The notes below the pieces were generated by a model. It saw only the letters and a list, made by a program, of their open reading frames with translations, searched no databases and had not been told where the DNA came from. The position numbers and the translations under genes are program-made. From assembly GCF_017876295.1 (NCBI RefSeq), contig NZ_JAGINT010000002.1, positions 3,286,001 to 3,350,000 of the forward strand: a stretch of 64,000 nucleotides of DNA, given 5' to 3'. Positions 26,748-42,544 of this stretch are shown here, one piece after another. Each line of letters begins with the position of its first letter. The first letter of the stretch is position 1. The stretch is from Kribbella aluminosa. Its GTDB lineage: Bacteria > Actinomycetota > Actinomycetes > Propionibacteriales > Kribbellaceae.

Positions 26748-28583
26748 ATGATGCCTGTCGCCGATCCCGGCCAGCTCGCACTTCTCAGCAACCGCAAGGA
26801 CACCATGGCCCAGATGTTCCTGGACCGGGTGGCGGCGACGCCTGAGCGGGAGGCGTTCCGGTTCCCGCGCGGAGAGCAGTGGAAGTCGGTGACCTGGCGG
26901 GAGACCGAGGCGCTGACCCGGCGCCGGGCCGCGGGCCTGATCGCGCTCGGGGTCGAACCCGAGCAGCGGGTCGGGATCGCGGCCGGCACCCGGATCGAGT
27001 GGATCGAGTGCTACCTGGCCGCCGTACTGGCCGCGGCCGCAACGTCGACGATCTACCCGTCGACGATCTCCGCCGATGTCGCCTTCATCGTGGCCGACGC
27101 CGACGTCCAGGTGGTGTTCGCCGAGGACGCCGGGCAGGTCGACAAGCTCCGCGCGCACCGGGCCGAGACGCCGTCGCTGCGCAAGGTCGTGCTGCTCGAC
27201 GGCACGCCGCTGGAGAGCGACGGCGACTGGGTGATCGGCCTCGGGCAGCTCGACCTGCTGGGCGACGAGTACCTCGCCGAGCACCCGTCGATTGTCGACG
27301 ATCGGATTGCAGGCATCACCCCGGATACCTTGTGCACGCTGATCTACACCTCCGGTACGACGGGTCGCCCGAAAGGCGTGCGGCTGCCGCACTCGGTGTG
27401 GACGTACGAGGGCGCCGCGGTCGAGGGCATGCGGGTGCTGTCGCCGGACGACCTGCAGTTCCTCTGGCTGCCGCTGTCGCACGTGTTCGGCCAGGTACTG
27501 CTCGCGGTCCAGTGCCAGATCGGCTTCGCGACCGCGGTGGACGGCCGCATCGACAAGATTGTCGACAATGCGGCTGTCGTCCAGCCGACGTTCATGGCGG
27601 CGGCGCCGCGGATCTTCGAGAAGGCGCACGCCCGGATCGTGACGATGATCCAGTCCGAGGGCGGGGCCCGGGCCAAGTTGTTCGACTGGGCGTTCGGGAT
27701 CGGTGCGAAGGTCTCCGCCCTCCGGCAGTCCGGTCGGGAGCCGTCAGGTCTGCTGGGTGCGCAGTTCGCCGCGGCGGACCGGTTGGTGCTGTCGAAGATC
27801 CGGGCCCGGTTCGGCGGCCGGATCCGGTTCTTCGTGTCCGGGTCCGCGGCGCTCGACAAGTCGCTGGCGGAGTGGTTCCACGCCGCCGGGTTGCTGATCA
27901 TCGAGGGGTACGGGCTGTCGGAGACGTCGGCGGGGTCGACGCTGAACCGGCCCACGCAGTACCGGCTGGGCAGCGTCGGTCCGGCGTTCCCCGGTACGTC
28001 GTTCAAGATCGCCGAGGACGGCGAGATCCTGATCAAGGGCGACGGCGTGATGAGCGGGTACCACAACCAGCCCGAGCAGACCGCCGAGGTGCTGACCGCC
28101 GACGGCTGGTTCCACACCGGCGACATCGGGCACTTCGAGGACGAGTTCCTCTACATCACCGACCGCAAGAAGGACCTGTTCAAGACCTCCGGCGGCAAGT
28201 ACGTCGCGCCGCAGGTGATCGAGGGCCGCTTCAAGACCATCTGCCCGTACGCGAGCCAGTTCATCGTGCACGGCAACCTGCGCAACTTCGTCTCGGCACT
28301 GGTCACGCTGGACCCGGACGCGATCACGAGCTGGGCGGAGTCGAACGGCCTCGGCGGCAGGCCGTACGCCGAGATCGTCACGTCCGGCGCCGCCCGCGCC
28401 ATGGTCCAGGGCTACGTCGACGAACTCAACGCCGGCCTGAACCGCTGGGAGACGATCAAGAAGTTCACCATCCTCGACCGCGACCTCACGGTCGAGTCCG
28501 GCGAGATGACCCCCAGCCTCAAGCTCAAGCGCAAACACGTCGAGACCGAGTACGCCGACGTCCTCGACAAGATGTACGAGTAG
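26748..28583 (+). CDS. Long-chain acyl-CoA synthetase (FadD15-like)
   Basis: AMP-forming ligase that activates fatty acids with ATP and CoA, cytosolic or membrane-associated, 611 residues. Start ATG 26748 follows GGAGG. Signature motifs are all present: P-loop-like YTSGTTGRPKGV, the IEGYGLSETSAGSTLNRP adenylate motif, GWFHTGDIGHFEDEFLYITDRKKDLFK split over the hinge, and GEMTPSLKLKRKHVE at the C-terminal lysine. The N-terminus (RKDTMAQMFLDRVAATPERE) is that of the large long-chain group. A hairpin terminator follows. Two ATTGTCGACRAT sites lie at 27291 and 27558. Confidence 0.9.
   Translation: MMPVADPGQLALLSNRKDTMAQMFLDRVAATPEREAFRFPRGEQWKSVTWRETEALTRRRAAGLIALGVEPEQRVGIAAGTRIEWIECYLAAVLAAAATSTIYPSTISADVAFIVADADVQVVFAEDAGQVDKLRAHRAETPSLRKVVLLDGTPLESDGDWVIGLGQLDLLGDEYLAEHPSIVDDRIAGITPDTLCTLIYTSGTTGRPKGVRLPHSVWTYEGAAVEGMRVLSPDDLQFLWLPLSHVFGQVLLAVQCQIGFATAVDGRIDKIVDNAAVVQPTFMAAAPRIFEKAHARIVTMIQSEGGARAKLFDWAFGIGAKVSALRQSGREPSGLLGAQFAAADRLVLSKIRARFGGRIRFFVSGSAALDKSLAEWFHAAGLLIIEGYGLSETSAGSTLNRPTQYRLGSVGPAFPGTSFKIAEDGEILIKGDGVMSGYHNQPEQTAEVLTADGWFHTGDIGHFEDEFLYITDRKKDLFKTSGGKYVAPQVIEGRFKTICPYASQFIVHGNLRNFVSALVTLDPDAITSWAESNGLGGRPYAEIVTSGAARAMVQGYVDELNAGLNRWETIKKFTILDRDLTVESGEMTPSLKLKRKHVETEYADVLDKMYE
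27558..27569. repeat. Intragenic ATTGTCGACAAT palindrome (acyl-CoA ligase gene)
   Basis: Exact 12-bp palindrome, codons ATT GTC GAC AAT (IVDN). A near match, ATTGTCGACGAT, lies 267 bp upstream at 27291-27302. Confidence 0.6.
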
Positions 28584-28588
28584 CCCGC

Positions 28589-28614
28589 GGGAGGCGCCGC
28601 GAACGGCGCCTCCC
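28589..28614. terminator. Hairpin terminator between ligase and convergent pseudogene
   Basis: Perfect 10-bp stem GGGAGGCGCC (28589-28598) with its complement at 28605-28614 and a 6-base loop, starting 6 bp after the ligase stop. Confidence 0.75.
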
Positions 28615-28626
28615 AACCGACACGGG

Positions 28627-30204
28627 TCAGCCGGCGCAGTTGTGGACGCCGGTGGTGGCCGAGGCGATCACGAGATCCACCTTGCCGTCGAGGGCTGTCA
28701 GGTGCAGAGCGGTGACCGATTGGCCGTGCTCGGTGTTGGCCACCGGCTTTCGTTGGTTGGTGGTCAGACGGATACCGGCGACGGTGGTCGTGCTGTTGAG
28801 CTCGGCCGAGACGGGCATCCGCCGGCCGCCGATGTACAGCCCGGCCAGGTCCGTGGTGGCACTGGCTCCGGCGCAGGTACTGGTGGATTTGGCGGTCGCA
28901 CCGCGGACCTCGATGACCGGGAGCCCCGGAATGCCGATTGTCGTGTTGTTGACAATCGACGATGCGGTGGAGGTGCCAGGAGCGAGGCTCGTCTGAACCT
29001 TCGGGCACAGCGCCCTCGTGGTCACCAGGCCGCCGGCCGCGAGTTCCGCCGTACATGACGTCCTGGTGGTGAACGGTTGTGCGACCCGAACGTCCTTGGT
29101 GTCCGGCTGCGACGGAATCTTGACCTGCGCGAGCAGCGGAACGTCGATCGTGCCTGCGACGCCGTACGTTCGCCCGGTGTAGTACTCCAGCTGCACGGTC
29201 GCCGACTTGGAGGACGACAGGTAGAAGTCGTCGCCCGTGAAGGACACCGAGACCCGAACGGTCGCCGCCGCGTTCAGCGGCTGGTTCGCCGAAGAAATCG
29301 TGCAACGGGCCGTCCCGGACGAGTCAGTCGTCCCCGTGCACGACTGGCGATCGCTCCCATTGCCCAGTGCCAGCTGCAGCTTCCGCCCAGCGACAGTGCA
29401 GCTTCTGCCCAGCGACAGCCGGGCCGTGGAACTCGCGCAGTGTCCCGACAGCGAAGCGGCCGTCCCGTTGGCGACCGCTTCGGACCCGTGTACGCGACCT
29501 GGGTCGCCTGATGCTCAACAGCGAACGAGACGAAGCTCGAACTCGCCGCAGTCCCGTGATCACCGAGATACCGCAACGTCAGGGTTGTCGGCCCAGACTT
29601 CTGCGTCGGCGTGAGGGCACACGATGCGACCCCGTTTGCATCGGTGGTCCCGGTACACGTCTGCGTCCCACCTCCGAGACCGAGCGTGAACTGGATCCGC
29701 GCACCCGGTATCGGCGTGGTGGCTCACCGGCCTGCGGCTGTGGAGCACCCGACGACGCGGCGGTCTTCGCCGTACCGCCCGTCAGTCTGGCCGCGGCCGT
29801 GAACGGCACGTGATGCGGCCGCGGCCTTCGAGCCCGGCGAATCCTGCGCGGCCTGCGCCTGCGCCGGGGTGACGCCGCCGATCGCTACCTCGCTGCCGCC
29901 CAACGCGGCCAGGCCTTCCTCGAGACCGAGATAGTCCCGGCTTCAGGTACTCGGCGAGGACCTTGCGCAGCGCCGCGTCACGGCCGGCGGGCGTCGCCGG
30001 CGTTGCGGCCTTGGTCGTCGTACTGCGGTGAGTGTCGACGCGGCTCGTCGCCGCGTCGTGGGCGGTGCCGGTTGCGGCCGTTTCGCCTTGTGCAGAAGGA
30101 TTTTCGTGGGTCGCGGCCTCCGACCCGGAGATGCTGATCGTTCCTGGAATCAATGCGCCAACGGCGACAAGGACAGCCCGCGGGCGGCGCGGTTGTCCGA
30201 GCAT
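28627..30204 (-). pseudogene. Decayed secreted Ig-like/choice-of-anchor-type surface protein
   Basis: A coherent protein can be read on the minus strand only by changing frame at least four times. It starts at ATG 30204 behind GGAGGAG with a signal-like segment (PRRPRAVLVAVGALIPG), passes a Thr/Ala-rich stretch, then Ig-like repeats (FTLGLGGGTQTC with TGTTDANGVASC; later LALGNGSDRQSC with TGTTDSSGTARC). It ends with the intact frame 28627-29247 (SVSFTGDDFYLSSSKSATV ... ASATTGVHNCAG), typical of choice-of-anchor proteins. A duplicated 22-24 bp unit (GCAGCTTCYGCCCAGCGACAG) lies at about 29375-29420. No single-frame product is plausible. Confidence 0.65.
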
Positions 30205-30245
30205 GTGAGTGTCTCCTCCGACGTGGTCGTCCTGGAGCAACTGTT

Positions 30246-30293
30246 TGTGTGCGTACCGGTCCTTCGATGGAAGTCGGTGATGTTACGCACACA
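30246..30293. promoter_or_regulatory. 10-bp inverted repeat upstream of the decayed surface gene
   Basis: TGTGTGCGTA at 30246-30255 and its exact complement at 30284-30293 with a 28-base spacer, 42 bp upstream of the pseudogene start and downstream of the hydrolase stop. It could be an operator or a hairpin. Confidence 0.35.
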
Positions 30294-30344
30294 GGGGTTC
30301 ACTCGCGGAACGACGCTCCCGGGTGCTCGGTCGGTGCGAAAGGC

Positions 30345-31220
30345 TTACCGGGACAAGAACTTCCGGATCGCTTCGACGTAGGCGGCCGGTTCTTCCTCGT
30401 CGATGGAGTGGGCCGAATGCTGGAAGATCTCCAGGGTGGCCTGCGGGAGCCGGGTCGCGAGGTCGCGCGGGATGTCGAAGCCGACCTGGCGGTCCCAGAG
30501 GCCGGCCAGGACCAGCGTCGGGATGTCCAGCGCGGCCAGGTCGTCGACGAGCTCGGGACGCTCGTCCCCGACCAGCGCCATCGCTACCTCGATGTTGGGT
30601 GGTGGCGCGTTCTGGTCGTCGGCCGGGATGTTCGACGGGTCGTGGTAGAAGAAGGCGGCGGCGTTCTCGCTCTGGGCGATCGCGCCGAGCGCGGCGACCG
30701 TCCGTTCCAGCGGCTTGGTGACGCCGTCGAGCTGGGCGCGCAACGCGGTCCGCTCGGCCGGTGTCAGCAGCGGGTCGACGGCGCCCGGCCGCATCGTCCA
30801 CAGCCCGGGATGCAGCGGGTCGACGATCGGCGGCGCGTGCAGTACCAGGCGGTCCACATGGTTGCTGTGAGCAACGGCGTACTCCGCGGCCAGCAAGGCC
30901 CCGAACGACACGCCCCACGGGACGATCCGGTCGGCGCCCAACGCCGTACGCAACTCGTCGAGGTCCGCGACCAGACGCTCCATCGTGTACGTCGACGTGT
31001 CGGCCGGACGCTGGGTACGCCCGCACCCGCGCTGGTCGTAGAACACCACCGGCACGAACCGGGCGAGCGCATCCCCGACGGACCGCTCCACGCCGTACGA
31101 ACTCTCACCCGGCCCGCCGTGCAACAGGACCAACGGCGTACCACCGTTCCCGGCCCCCGCCACCCGCACCCAGTGCGAGACCCCACCCGCGAGCACCGTC
31201 CGCGTCCCGTCACTCAGCAT
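30345..31220 (-). CDS. Alpha/beta hydrolase, proline iminopeptidase-like
   Basis: Serine hydrolase of 291 residues. It has the oxyanion-hole motif (LVLLHGGPGESSYG), DQRGCGRTQRP typical of prolyl aminopeptidases, the nucleophile elbow (VPWGVSFGALLAAEYA, Ser in GVSFG instead of the usual GGSWG), the acid (LVLAGLWDRQVGFDIP) and the catalytic histidine (FQHSAHSIDEEEP). Start ATG 31220 is chosen; ATG 31232 is possible. Specificity for N-terminal proline is uncertain because of the changed elbow. It is divergent from the HAD gene across 64 bp. Confidence 0.82.
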   Translation of the reverse strand: MLSDGTRTVLAGGVSHWVRVAGAGNGGTPLVLLHGGPGESSYGVERSVGDALARFVPVVFYDQRGCGRTQRPADTSTYTMERLVADLDELRTALGADRIVPWGVSFGALLAAEYAVAHSNHVDRLVLHAPPIVDPLHPGLWTMRPGAVDPLLTPAERTALRAQLDGVTKPLERTVAALGAIAQSENAAAFFYHDPSNIPADDQNAPPPNIEVAMALVGDERPELVDDLAALDIPTLVLAGLWDRQVGFDIPRDLATRLPQATLEIFQHSAHSIDEEEPAAYVEAIRKFLSR

Positions 31221-31284
31221 GCCGGCGAGCATACGCGTGCCTATGCTTGAGTGACTGCGCACGTGGGGACAGTCGGGGGGCAGA

Positions 31285-31740
31285 GTGAGCGGTCGTGATG
31301 GACGTCCGATCGTGTTCCTGGACGTCGACGGGACGCTGCTGCCGTTCGGCGGCGATCCCGCGGCACGGAGGCTGGTCGCGGGCGTCGGCGTACGGCTGGC
31401 GGCGATGCCGTGCGAACTCGTCTGGGCCACGACCTGGGGCGAAGACGCCAACACCGGCATCAGCCCGCGCCTGGGGCTGCCCCGCCTGCCGGTGGTGACG
31501 TGGGAAGCGGACCCCGGACCGGGAGACCACGGGCTCGGCCTGCACTGGAAGACCCGCGGCCTGGCGACCTGGGCAGGAACCCGCCCCTTCGTCTGGCTCG
31601 ACGACGAGCTGACCACCCTGGACAGCGACTGGCTCCGCAACTACCACCCGGCCCCCACCCTCCTCGAACACATCGACCCGCACGAGGGCGTCACTCCCCA
31701 AACCCTCACCGCCGTGGAATCCTGGCTCCACGACCTCTGA
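31285..31740 (+). CDS. HAD-like domain protein
   Basis: Small hydrolase-fold protein of 151 residues. The first HAD motif is clear (PIVFLDVDGTLLPFGG, with the nucleophile Asp and the second Asp), and motif IV-like acidic residues appear in RPFVWLDDELTTLDSDWL. The middle part (LVWATTWGEDANTGISPRLGLP) matches actinobacterial secondary HAD proteins that often act with phage or DNA-repair functions, but no such neighbours exist here. GTG 31285 follows GGGGGCA. Substrate unknown. Confidence 0.75.
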   Translation: MSGRDGRPIVFLDVDGTLLPFGGDPAARRLVAGVGVRLAAMPCELVWATTWGEDANTGISPRLGLPRLPVVTWEADPGPGDHGLGLHWKTRGLATWAGTRPFVWLDDELTTLDSDWLRNYHPAPTLLEHIDPHEGVTPQTLTAVESWLHDL

Positions 31741-31963
31741 TGAGGGGGAGCACGAATGACCGTTGATCGGGCTGCCGTTCGGTACGACGTACTTGTCGGT
31801 GGTGGCGACCGAGGACGGGGTGGAGCGGCCGTTCGTCGCGAGCGTCGGGGCCGGAAACAACTCCTGGTGTCCGGGCACAGGCTATTGCTTGTCTGCGGAC
31901 ACGAGTAGCTGTTCCGGCCCACATCACCGGGCATCGGCGCCCGGCCGGGAGTAGCAAGCGGCG

Positions 31964-38071
<6,108 letters not shown>

Positions 38072-38149
38072 TTTCGCAAGCAACCGGGGTCGGCCACCAG
38101 GGCCGGCCGGGTCGCCGGGTGCTGGCAAGTTCAACCAGGAGGTTGTTCG

Positions 38150-39529
38150 ATGATGCCGCACGCCCGCCCCACGGAGTACAGCGCGCAGTACACGCGGCGC
38201 CGTGTTCTCCAGGCAACCGGTGCCGGCCTGGCGCTGGCCGCAGTACCGGCAGTACCAGCGGTGGCCCACGCGCAGACCGTCACCAACAGCAGCAGCACCA
38301 CCAACACACTCACGATCGACGCACTCCCGTCCGCGCGGACGACGGAGCTCGACCGCACCCAGGACTCGCTCAGCGCCAGCGAACTCCGCACGACCGGCTT
38401 CTACCTACCCGCCAGCACCGCCCTCAACGTGGTTGTCCACACAGGTCTCGTCCCGACGCTGGTGATCGGCGCACCGGACGCCGACGCGCGCGCCGACTTC
38501 AAGTCGTCGCGCGAGTACCCGCTGCAGGCCGGCCGCAACACCGTCACCGACGCCGGCGGTGGCGTCGTCTACCTGAAACTGATCGGCGACTCCGGGCGCG
38601 CGAAGGTCACGATCGGCGAGCAGGCGCAGCCGATGCCGTACTTCGTCCTCGGCTGCACCGGCGAGGCCGACTTCCAGCGCCAGCTCGACGAACGCACCAC
38701 GCCGTACGTCGAGTTCGTCAGCCCGCACGCGATGATCACCGTCGAGCGCGCGTCGGCCCTGACCTACCGCGCGGAGAACCACACCGACCTGCTCGCGACG
38801 TACGAGGACGTCATCCGGGTCGAGGACGCGACCAGCGGGTACGACGGCTCCGCGCCGGTGCACGCGCGGCTGGTGCACCGGTACCACTTCGTCGGGTACC
38901 CGTCGGCGATCACCGGCGTCGGCGCGTACGCGACGCACGGCCACATGTCGTTCCCGCCGCCGATCCAGGACCGGATGCTGACCGTCGAAGGTCTCCGGAC
39001 GCGCGGCTGGGGCATCTACCACGAGCTCGGGCACCAGCATCAGCAGATCACCTACAAGCCGAGTTCACTGACCGAGGTCACGGTCAACATCTACTCGCTC
39101 GCGGTCAACGCGGTGTTCGCGACGAAGTACGGCCAGCAGCCACGGCTGCACGCGCCGGACGCGAAGACCGGCCGCACTCCCTGGCAGAGCGCGCCCGGCA
39201 AGCTGCGATCGCCGGGTGTCGACTACGGCAAGACGTTCGACCCGTACGAGAAGCTCGTGATGTTCGAGCAGCTCCGGCTCGGGTTCGGCGACGACTTCTG
39301 GCCACGGCTGCACCAGCTCGTCCGGGTCGAGCGTCCGTACGCCGGCGACTACACGGACGAGGTCCTCCGTCTGCGGAACCTGGTCGTCCTGTGCAGCCGG
39401 AACGCCGGCCACGACCTGAGCGACTTCTTCCGCGCCTGGGGCGTACCGGTCGACGCGGAGGCCACGGCCCAGCTCGCCGCCCGGCACCTGACGCCGCCGA
39501 CGACCGATCCGTCGACAATCCGCGAGTAG
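38150..39529 (+). CDS. Secreted peptidase M60-like metallopeptidase
   Basis: Probable extracellular O-glycopeptidase (mucinase-like, enhancin/M60 group). The 459-residue product begins with a Tat-like signal (TRRRVLQATGAGLALAAVPA). The gluzincin zinc motif HELGH is at about residue 291 in GWGIYHELGHQHQQ, with a downstream Glu in SSLTEVTVNIYSLAV as expected for HEXXH(8-24)E. The preceding N-terminal beta domain is family-like (TTGFYLPASTALNVVV, LIGDSGRAKVTIGEQ). AGGAGG lies upstream of ATG 38150. It follows the lyase by 78 bp and is followed by a strong terminator, so the two form one unit. Confidence 0.83.
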   Translation: MMPHARPTEYSAQYTRRRVLQATGAGLALAAVPAVPAVAHAQTVTNSSSTTNTLTIDALPSARTTELDRTQDSLSASELRTTGFYLPASTALNVVVHTGLVPTLVIGAPDADARADFKSSREYPLQAGRNTVTDAGGGVVYLKLIGDSGRAKVTIGEQAQPMPYFVLGCTGEADFQRQLDERTTPYVEFVSPHAMITVERASALTYRAENHTDLLATYEDVIRVEDATSGYDGSAPVHARLVHRYHFVGYPSAITGVGAYATHGHMSFPPPIQDRMLTVEGLRTRGWGIYHELGHQHQQITYKPSSLTEVTVNIYSLAVNAVFATKYGQQPRLHAPDAKTGRTPWQSAPGKLRSPGVDYGKTFDPYEKLVMFEQLRLGFGDDFWPRLHQLVRVERPYAGDYTDEVLRLRNLVVLCSRNAGHDLSDFFRAWGVPVDAEATAQLAARHLTPPTTDPSTIRE

Positions 39530-39544
39530 ACAATCTGCAATCAG

Positions 39545-39583
39545 GACGAAGGCACCCACCGGGTCGAGGTGGGTGCCTTCGTC
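39545..39583. terminator. Strong bidirectional terminator after the M60 gene
   Basis: Perfect 16-bp stem: GACGAAGGCACCCACC at 39545-39560 with its complement at 39568-39583, 7-base loop. It lies between the convergent M60 and fucosidase genes. Confidence 0.85.
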
Positions 39584-39610
39584 GTACGGGGGTGAACTCG
39601 GCGGACGGGC

Positions 39611-40885
39611 TCAGTCGCGCAGGAAGAGTTCGATCACGCAGCTGGCGACCTCGGGCGCACGGTTCGGCAGCTTGAGCGTCAACGTGTTCTCCGGCAGCCC
39701 GGTCAGATACGTGTGAGCGGGCGCCGCCGGGTCGACGGTCATCCGCTTCACCTCCGACGCGTCGTGCAGGAACTGCGCGTACTCCACCCGGTCGCCCAGC
39801 CCGGGCAGATGCAGATGCCCCATCGGCCAGGCGAACACGTGCAGATACAGCCGCCGCCCGTTCTGCGTGTACCGGCAGTCGGCCGGCGGCAGGTACGCGC
39901 TCGGCCCGCACCCCCGGATCGACCGCTCGTGCAGCCGCATCCACGAGCCGACCCCGGCCAGTGCCTCGAGCGCCCGGGGTTCCCAGGCGCCCCGACCGTC
40001 GGGACCGACGTTGAGCAGCATGTTGCCGCCCTTCGAGACCGAGTCGACCAGCATCCGGATCAGTAGCGCCGGCGACTTCCAGTCGTGGTTGTCGCGGTGA
40101 TAGCCCCAGCTGCCGTTCAAGGTCTGGCAGGCCTCCCACGGCACCTGCGTACCGTTGCCGGCAGCAACCTCGTTCCCCGGCGGCTGCACCTGCTCCGGTG
40201 TGGTGAAGTCACCCGAACCGAGCCCCAGTCGATTGTTGACAAGGATCTCGGGCTGCAACTCCTGCACCATCGCCAGCAGCTCCGCGGACCGCCACTCGTC
40301 CGGCCCCTTCGCGTTGAACCCACGATCGGCGTACGAGAAGTCGAACCACATCACGTCGATCGTCCCGAACCCCGTCAGCAGCTCCCGCACCTGACCGTGC
40401 AGATAGTCCGCGTACTTCGACACGTCGCGACCCGCCGTACGGTCGATGCCGGCTTCCAGTTCTCTGGCGACGTCCTTCCGCTGCGGGTGATACAGGTCCA
40501 CCGGGAACTCCGGGTGGTGCCAGTCGAGCAGCGAGTGGTACAGCCCGATCCTGAACCCGCGCTCGCGGAACGCCGACACCATCGGCGCCAGCAGGTCCTT
40601 GCCCCACGGGGTGTGCGGCGCCGAGTAGTCGGTGAGCTCGGAGTCCCACAGGCAGAACCCGTCGTGGTGCTTGGTGGTGATCACCAGGTACCGCATCCCC
40701 GCGTTCCAGGCGTCCTCGGCCCATTGCTCCGGGTCGTACCGATCCGGTTCGAAGTGGTCGAAGTACGGCTGGTACTGCGCGTCGGTGAGCTGTTCGTACG
40801 ACTTCACCCACTCGTGCCGCGCCGCGGACGCGTAGATTCCCCAGTGCACGAACAGCCCGAACCGGGCCTCGGTCAGCCAGCTCAT
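39611..40885 (-). CDS. GH29 alpha-L-fucosidase
   Basis: Releases L-fucose from glycoconjugates; 424 residues without a signal peptide, so it likely acts inside on imported oligosaccharides. Family motifs: ARFGLFVHWGIYASAARHEW, YLVITTKHHDGFCLWDSELT, GLYHSLLDWHHPEF, and the nucleophile motif IDVMWFDFSYADRG (Asp). The closing segments GNMLLNVGPDGRGAWEPRAL and the C-terminal beta domain are typical. ATG 40885 overlaps the stop of the binding-protein gene as ATGA, making it the last gene of the ABC operon (43462-44418, 42545, 40882, then this). Confidence 0.92.
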   Translation of the reverse strand: MSWLTEARFGLFVHWGIYASAARHEWVKSYEQLTDAQYQPYFDHFEPDRYDPEQWAEDAWNAGMRYLVITTKHHDGFCLWDSELTDYSAPHTPWGKDLLAPMVSAFRERGFRIGLYHSLLDWHHPEFPVDLYHPQRKDVARELEAGIDRTAGRDVSKYADYLHGQVRELLTGFGTIDVMWFDFSYADRGFNAKGPDEWRSAELLAMVQELQPEILVNNRLGLGSGDFTTPEQVQPPGNEVAAGNGTQVPWEACQTLNGSWGYHRDNHDWKSPALLIRMLVDSVSKGGNMLLNVGPDGRGAWEPRALEALAGVGSWMRLHERSIRGCGPSAYLPPADCRYTQNGRRLYLHVFAWPMGHLHLPGLGDRVEYAQFLHDASEVKRMTVDPAAPAHTYLTGLPENTLTLKLPNRAPEVASCVIELFLRD

Positions 40886-42534
40886 CGAGGGCTCGCACCG
40901 CCGCTCAGCGCCGTCTCGTACTCGCCGCGGATCTTGTCGCCGCCGTCCTTCTTCCACTTCGCCAGCGCCGCGTCGAACGCGCTGATCGGCTTGCGCCCGG
41001 CGATCACGTCGTTGCGGACGTCGGAGAACGCATGCCCGATGTCGCCTCCGAGTTTGTCGTTGGTCGGCGAGATCATCGACGTGGTCGGGTCCTTCACGAC
41101 CATCCCGAGCAGCTTGGTCAGGTCGGCGTGCGCATTGTCGACATAGGTCGGGTCGGTGGCGTTGAACAGCACCTGCGGGGGAGCGGCGATGTACTTCCAC
41201 GGCACGGTCAGCTCGGCCTCGCCCTTGCTGGTCTGCTTCGGGTTGCCGTTCGCGTCCCGGGTGAAGTCGACGCCCTCGACGCCGTACGTGAGCAGCAGGT
41301 TCTCGGTGCTGCCGAACGGCGCGGCGAAGAAGTTCGCGACCGCGAGCAGTTCCTTGGCGCGGGCGTCGTCGGACTTCTTGATCAGCGTGTACGCGAACAG
41401 CACGTTGTCCGCCCAGGTGTTCGCCTTGCCGCCCTTCGGCGCCATCGGCACGAACGCGCGCGGGTCGTTCTCCGGGTCGAGCCGCTTCATCGCCCTGCTG
41501 TAGTCGGTGTACGCCGGGAACCCGTCGTACACGAAGGCGCCCTTGCCGGACCTGAACGAGTTCTTCCGGGCGGTGCCGTCGGCGCCGTCCGAGCCGGGGA
41601 CCGTGACGCCGGCCTTCACCAGCTGGACGGCGAACTCCAGCGCGGCCTTGTACTCCGGAGTCTCGAAGCTCTTCACGAGCTTGCCGCCGTCCTCCTTCCA
41701 GCTGTACGGCACGCCGAACATCTGCTGGACGAAGGTGAAGAACGTGTTGCCCTTCGAGTTCACGATCGCCCACTGGCCCTGCTGCGGCTTCGTCAGCTCC
41801 TTGCAGGCGGCCAGGAAATCCTCGGCGCCGGCCGGGTACTCGATGCCCGCGGCGTCCAGCAGCCGCTTGTTGTAGAACCCGGCGCCACCGGTGATGCTGC
41901 GCGGGATCGGCAGCCCGTAGATCTTGTCCTGGACGACACAGGCCTGCCAGACCACCTGCGGGACGTTCGCCAGGTTCGGGTAGTCCTTCACCTTGTCGCC
42001 GCTCAGGTACGGCGTCAGATCTGTGCACTTCGCCGACAGGAAGGCCGGTAGATTGTTGACAAGAGTCGAATCCGACATCAGGAACAGGTCCGGCAGCTGG
42101 TTCGCGGCCAGGACCGTCTGGAACTTGGTCGCCCAGTCGCTGTCCGGGACGATCGTCAGGTCCAGCGTCCCGCCGAGCTGCTTCTCGACCGCCTGCCAGG
42201 CCGCGTTCTTGTCCTTGGACGGGGGCAGCGGGTCGAAGATGTCGGTCATCACGCTGACCTTGCCGCCGCGCAGCGGCGGCGACTTCACCGTGGTGACGAG
42301 CTCCTTCGGGTACGTCCGGTAGCCCGGCGGTACGCCGTCCGCGGTGCCGGCGAGATCCGGCTTCGGGCCGGCGAACGGCACGTACGACGGCAGCGTGACC
42401 GTGGACGCGCGCGCGGTGCCGGCCGTCGTACTTCCGTTGCTGCAGGCCACCAGCGTCGGGACGCCGGTGGCGCTCATCACGGCGACACCGACCGCGCTCC
42501 GCAGGAAGTTGCGGCGGCTCAATGAGGTGGTCAC
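40882..42534 (-). CDS. ABC transporter sugar-binding lipoprotein (LplA/YtcQ type)
   Basis: Extracellular solute-binding protein of a CUT1-type oligosaccharide importer, 550 residues. The N-terminus carries a twin-arginine motif and a lipobox (SLSRRNFLRSAVGVAV, then PTLVACSNGS). The long, aromatic-rich body (LTPYLSGDKVKDYPNLANVP, GLPIPRSITGGAGFYNKRLL, KGAFVYDGFPAYTDYSRAM) resembles LplA/YtcQ binding proteins for large glycans. It lies between the permeases and the fucosidase; no ATPase gene is in the operon, so a shared MsiK-type ATPase elsewhere is likely. Two ATTGTYRACAA-like sites occur at 41134 and 42052. Confidence 0.88.
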   Translation of the reverse strand: MTTSLSRRNFLRSAVGVAVMSATGVPTLVACSNGSTTAGTARASTVTLPSYVPFAGPKPDLAGTADGVPPGYRTYPKELVTTVKSPPLRGGKVSVMTDIFDPLPPSKDKNAAWQAVEKQLGGTLDLTIVPDSDWATKFQTVLAANQLPDLFLMSDSTLVNNLPAFLSAKCTDLTPYLSGDKVKDYPNLANVPQVVWQACVVQDKIYGLPIPRSITGGAGFYNKRLLDAAGIEYPAGAEDFLAACKELTKPQQGQWAIVNSKGNTFFTFVQQMFGVPYSWKEDGGKLVKSFETPEYKAALEFAVQLVKAGVTVPGSDGADGTARKNSFRSGKGAFVYDGFPAYTDYSRAMKRLDPENDPRAFVPMAPKGGKANTWADNVLFAYTLIKKSDDARAKELLAVANFFAAPFGSTENLLLTYGVEGVDFTRDANGNPKQTSKGEAELTVPWKYIAAPPQVLFNATDPTYVDNAHADLTKLLGMVVKDPTTSMISPTNDKLGGDIGHAFSDVRNDVIAGRKPISAFDAALAKWKKDGGDKIRGEYETALSGGASPR

Positions 42535-42544
42535 GGTCTTTCTC

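Noticed and set aside
31763-31954. 63-codon frame starting with TTG in the gap before the exporter fusion
   Set aside because: Rare start codon, no convincing ribosome site and no similarity I recognise. The gap 31741-31963 otherwise shows only a short GTGTCCG/CGGACAC dyad, so I leave it unannotated.
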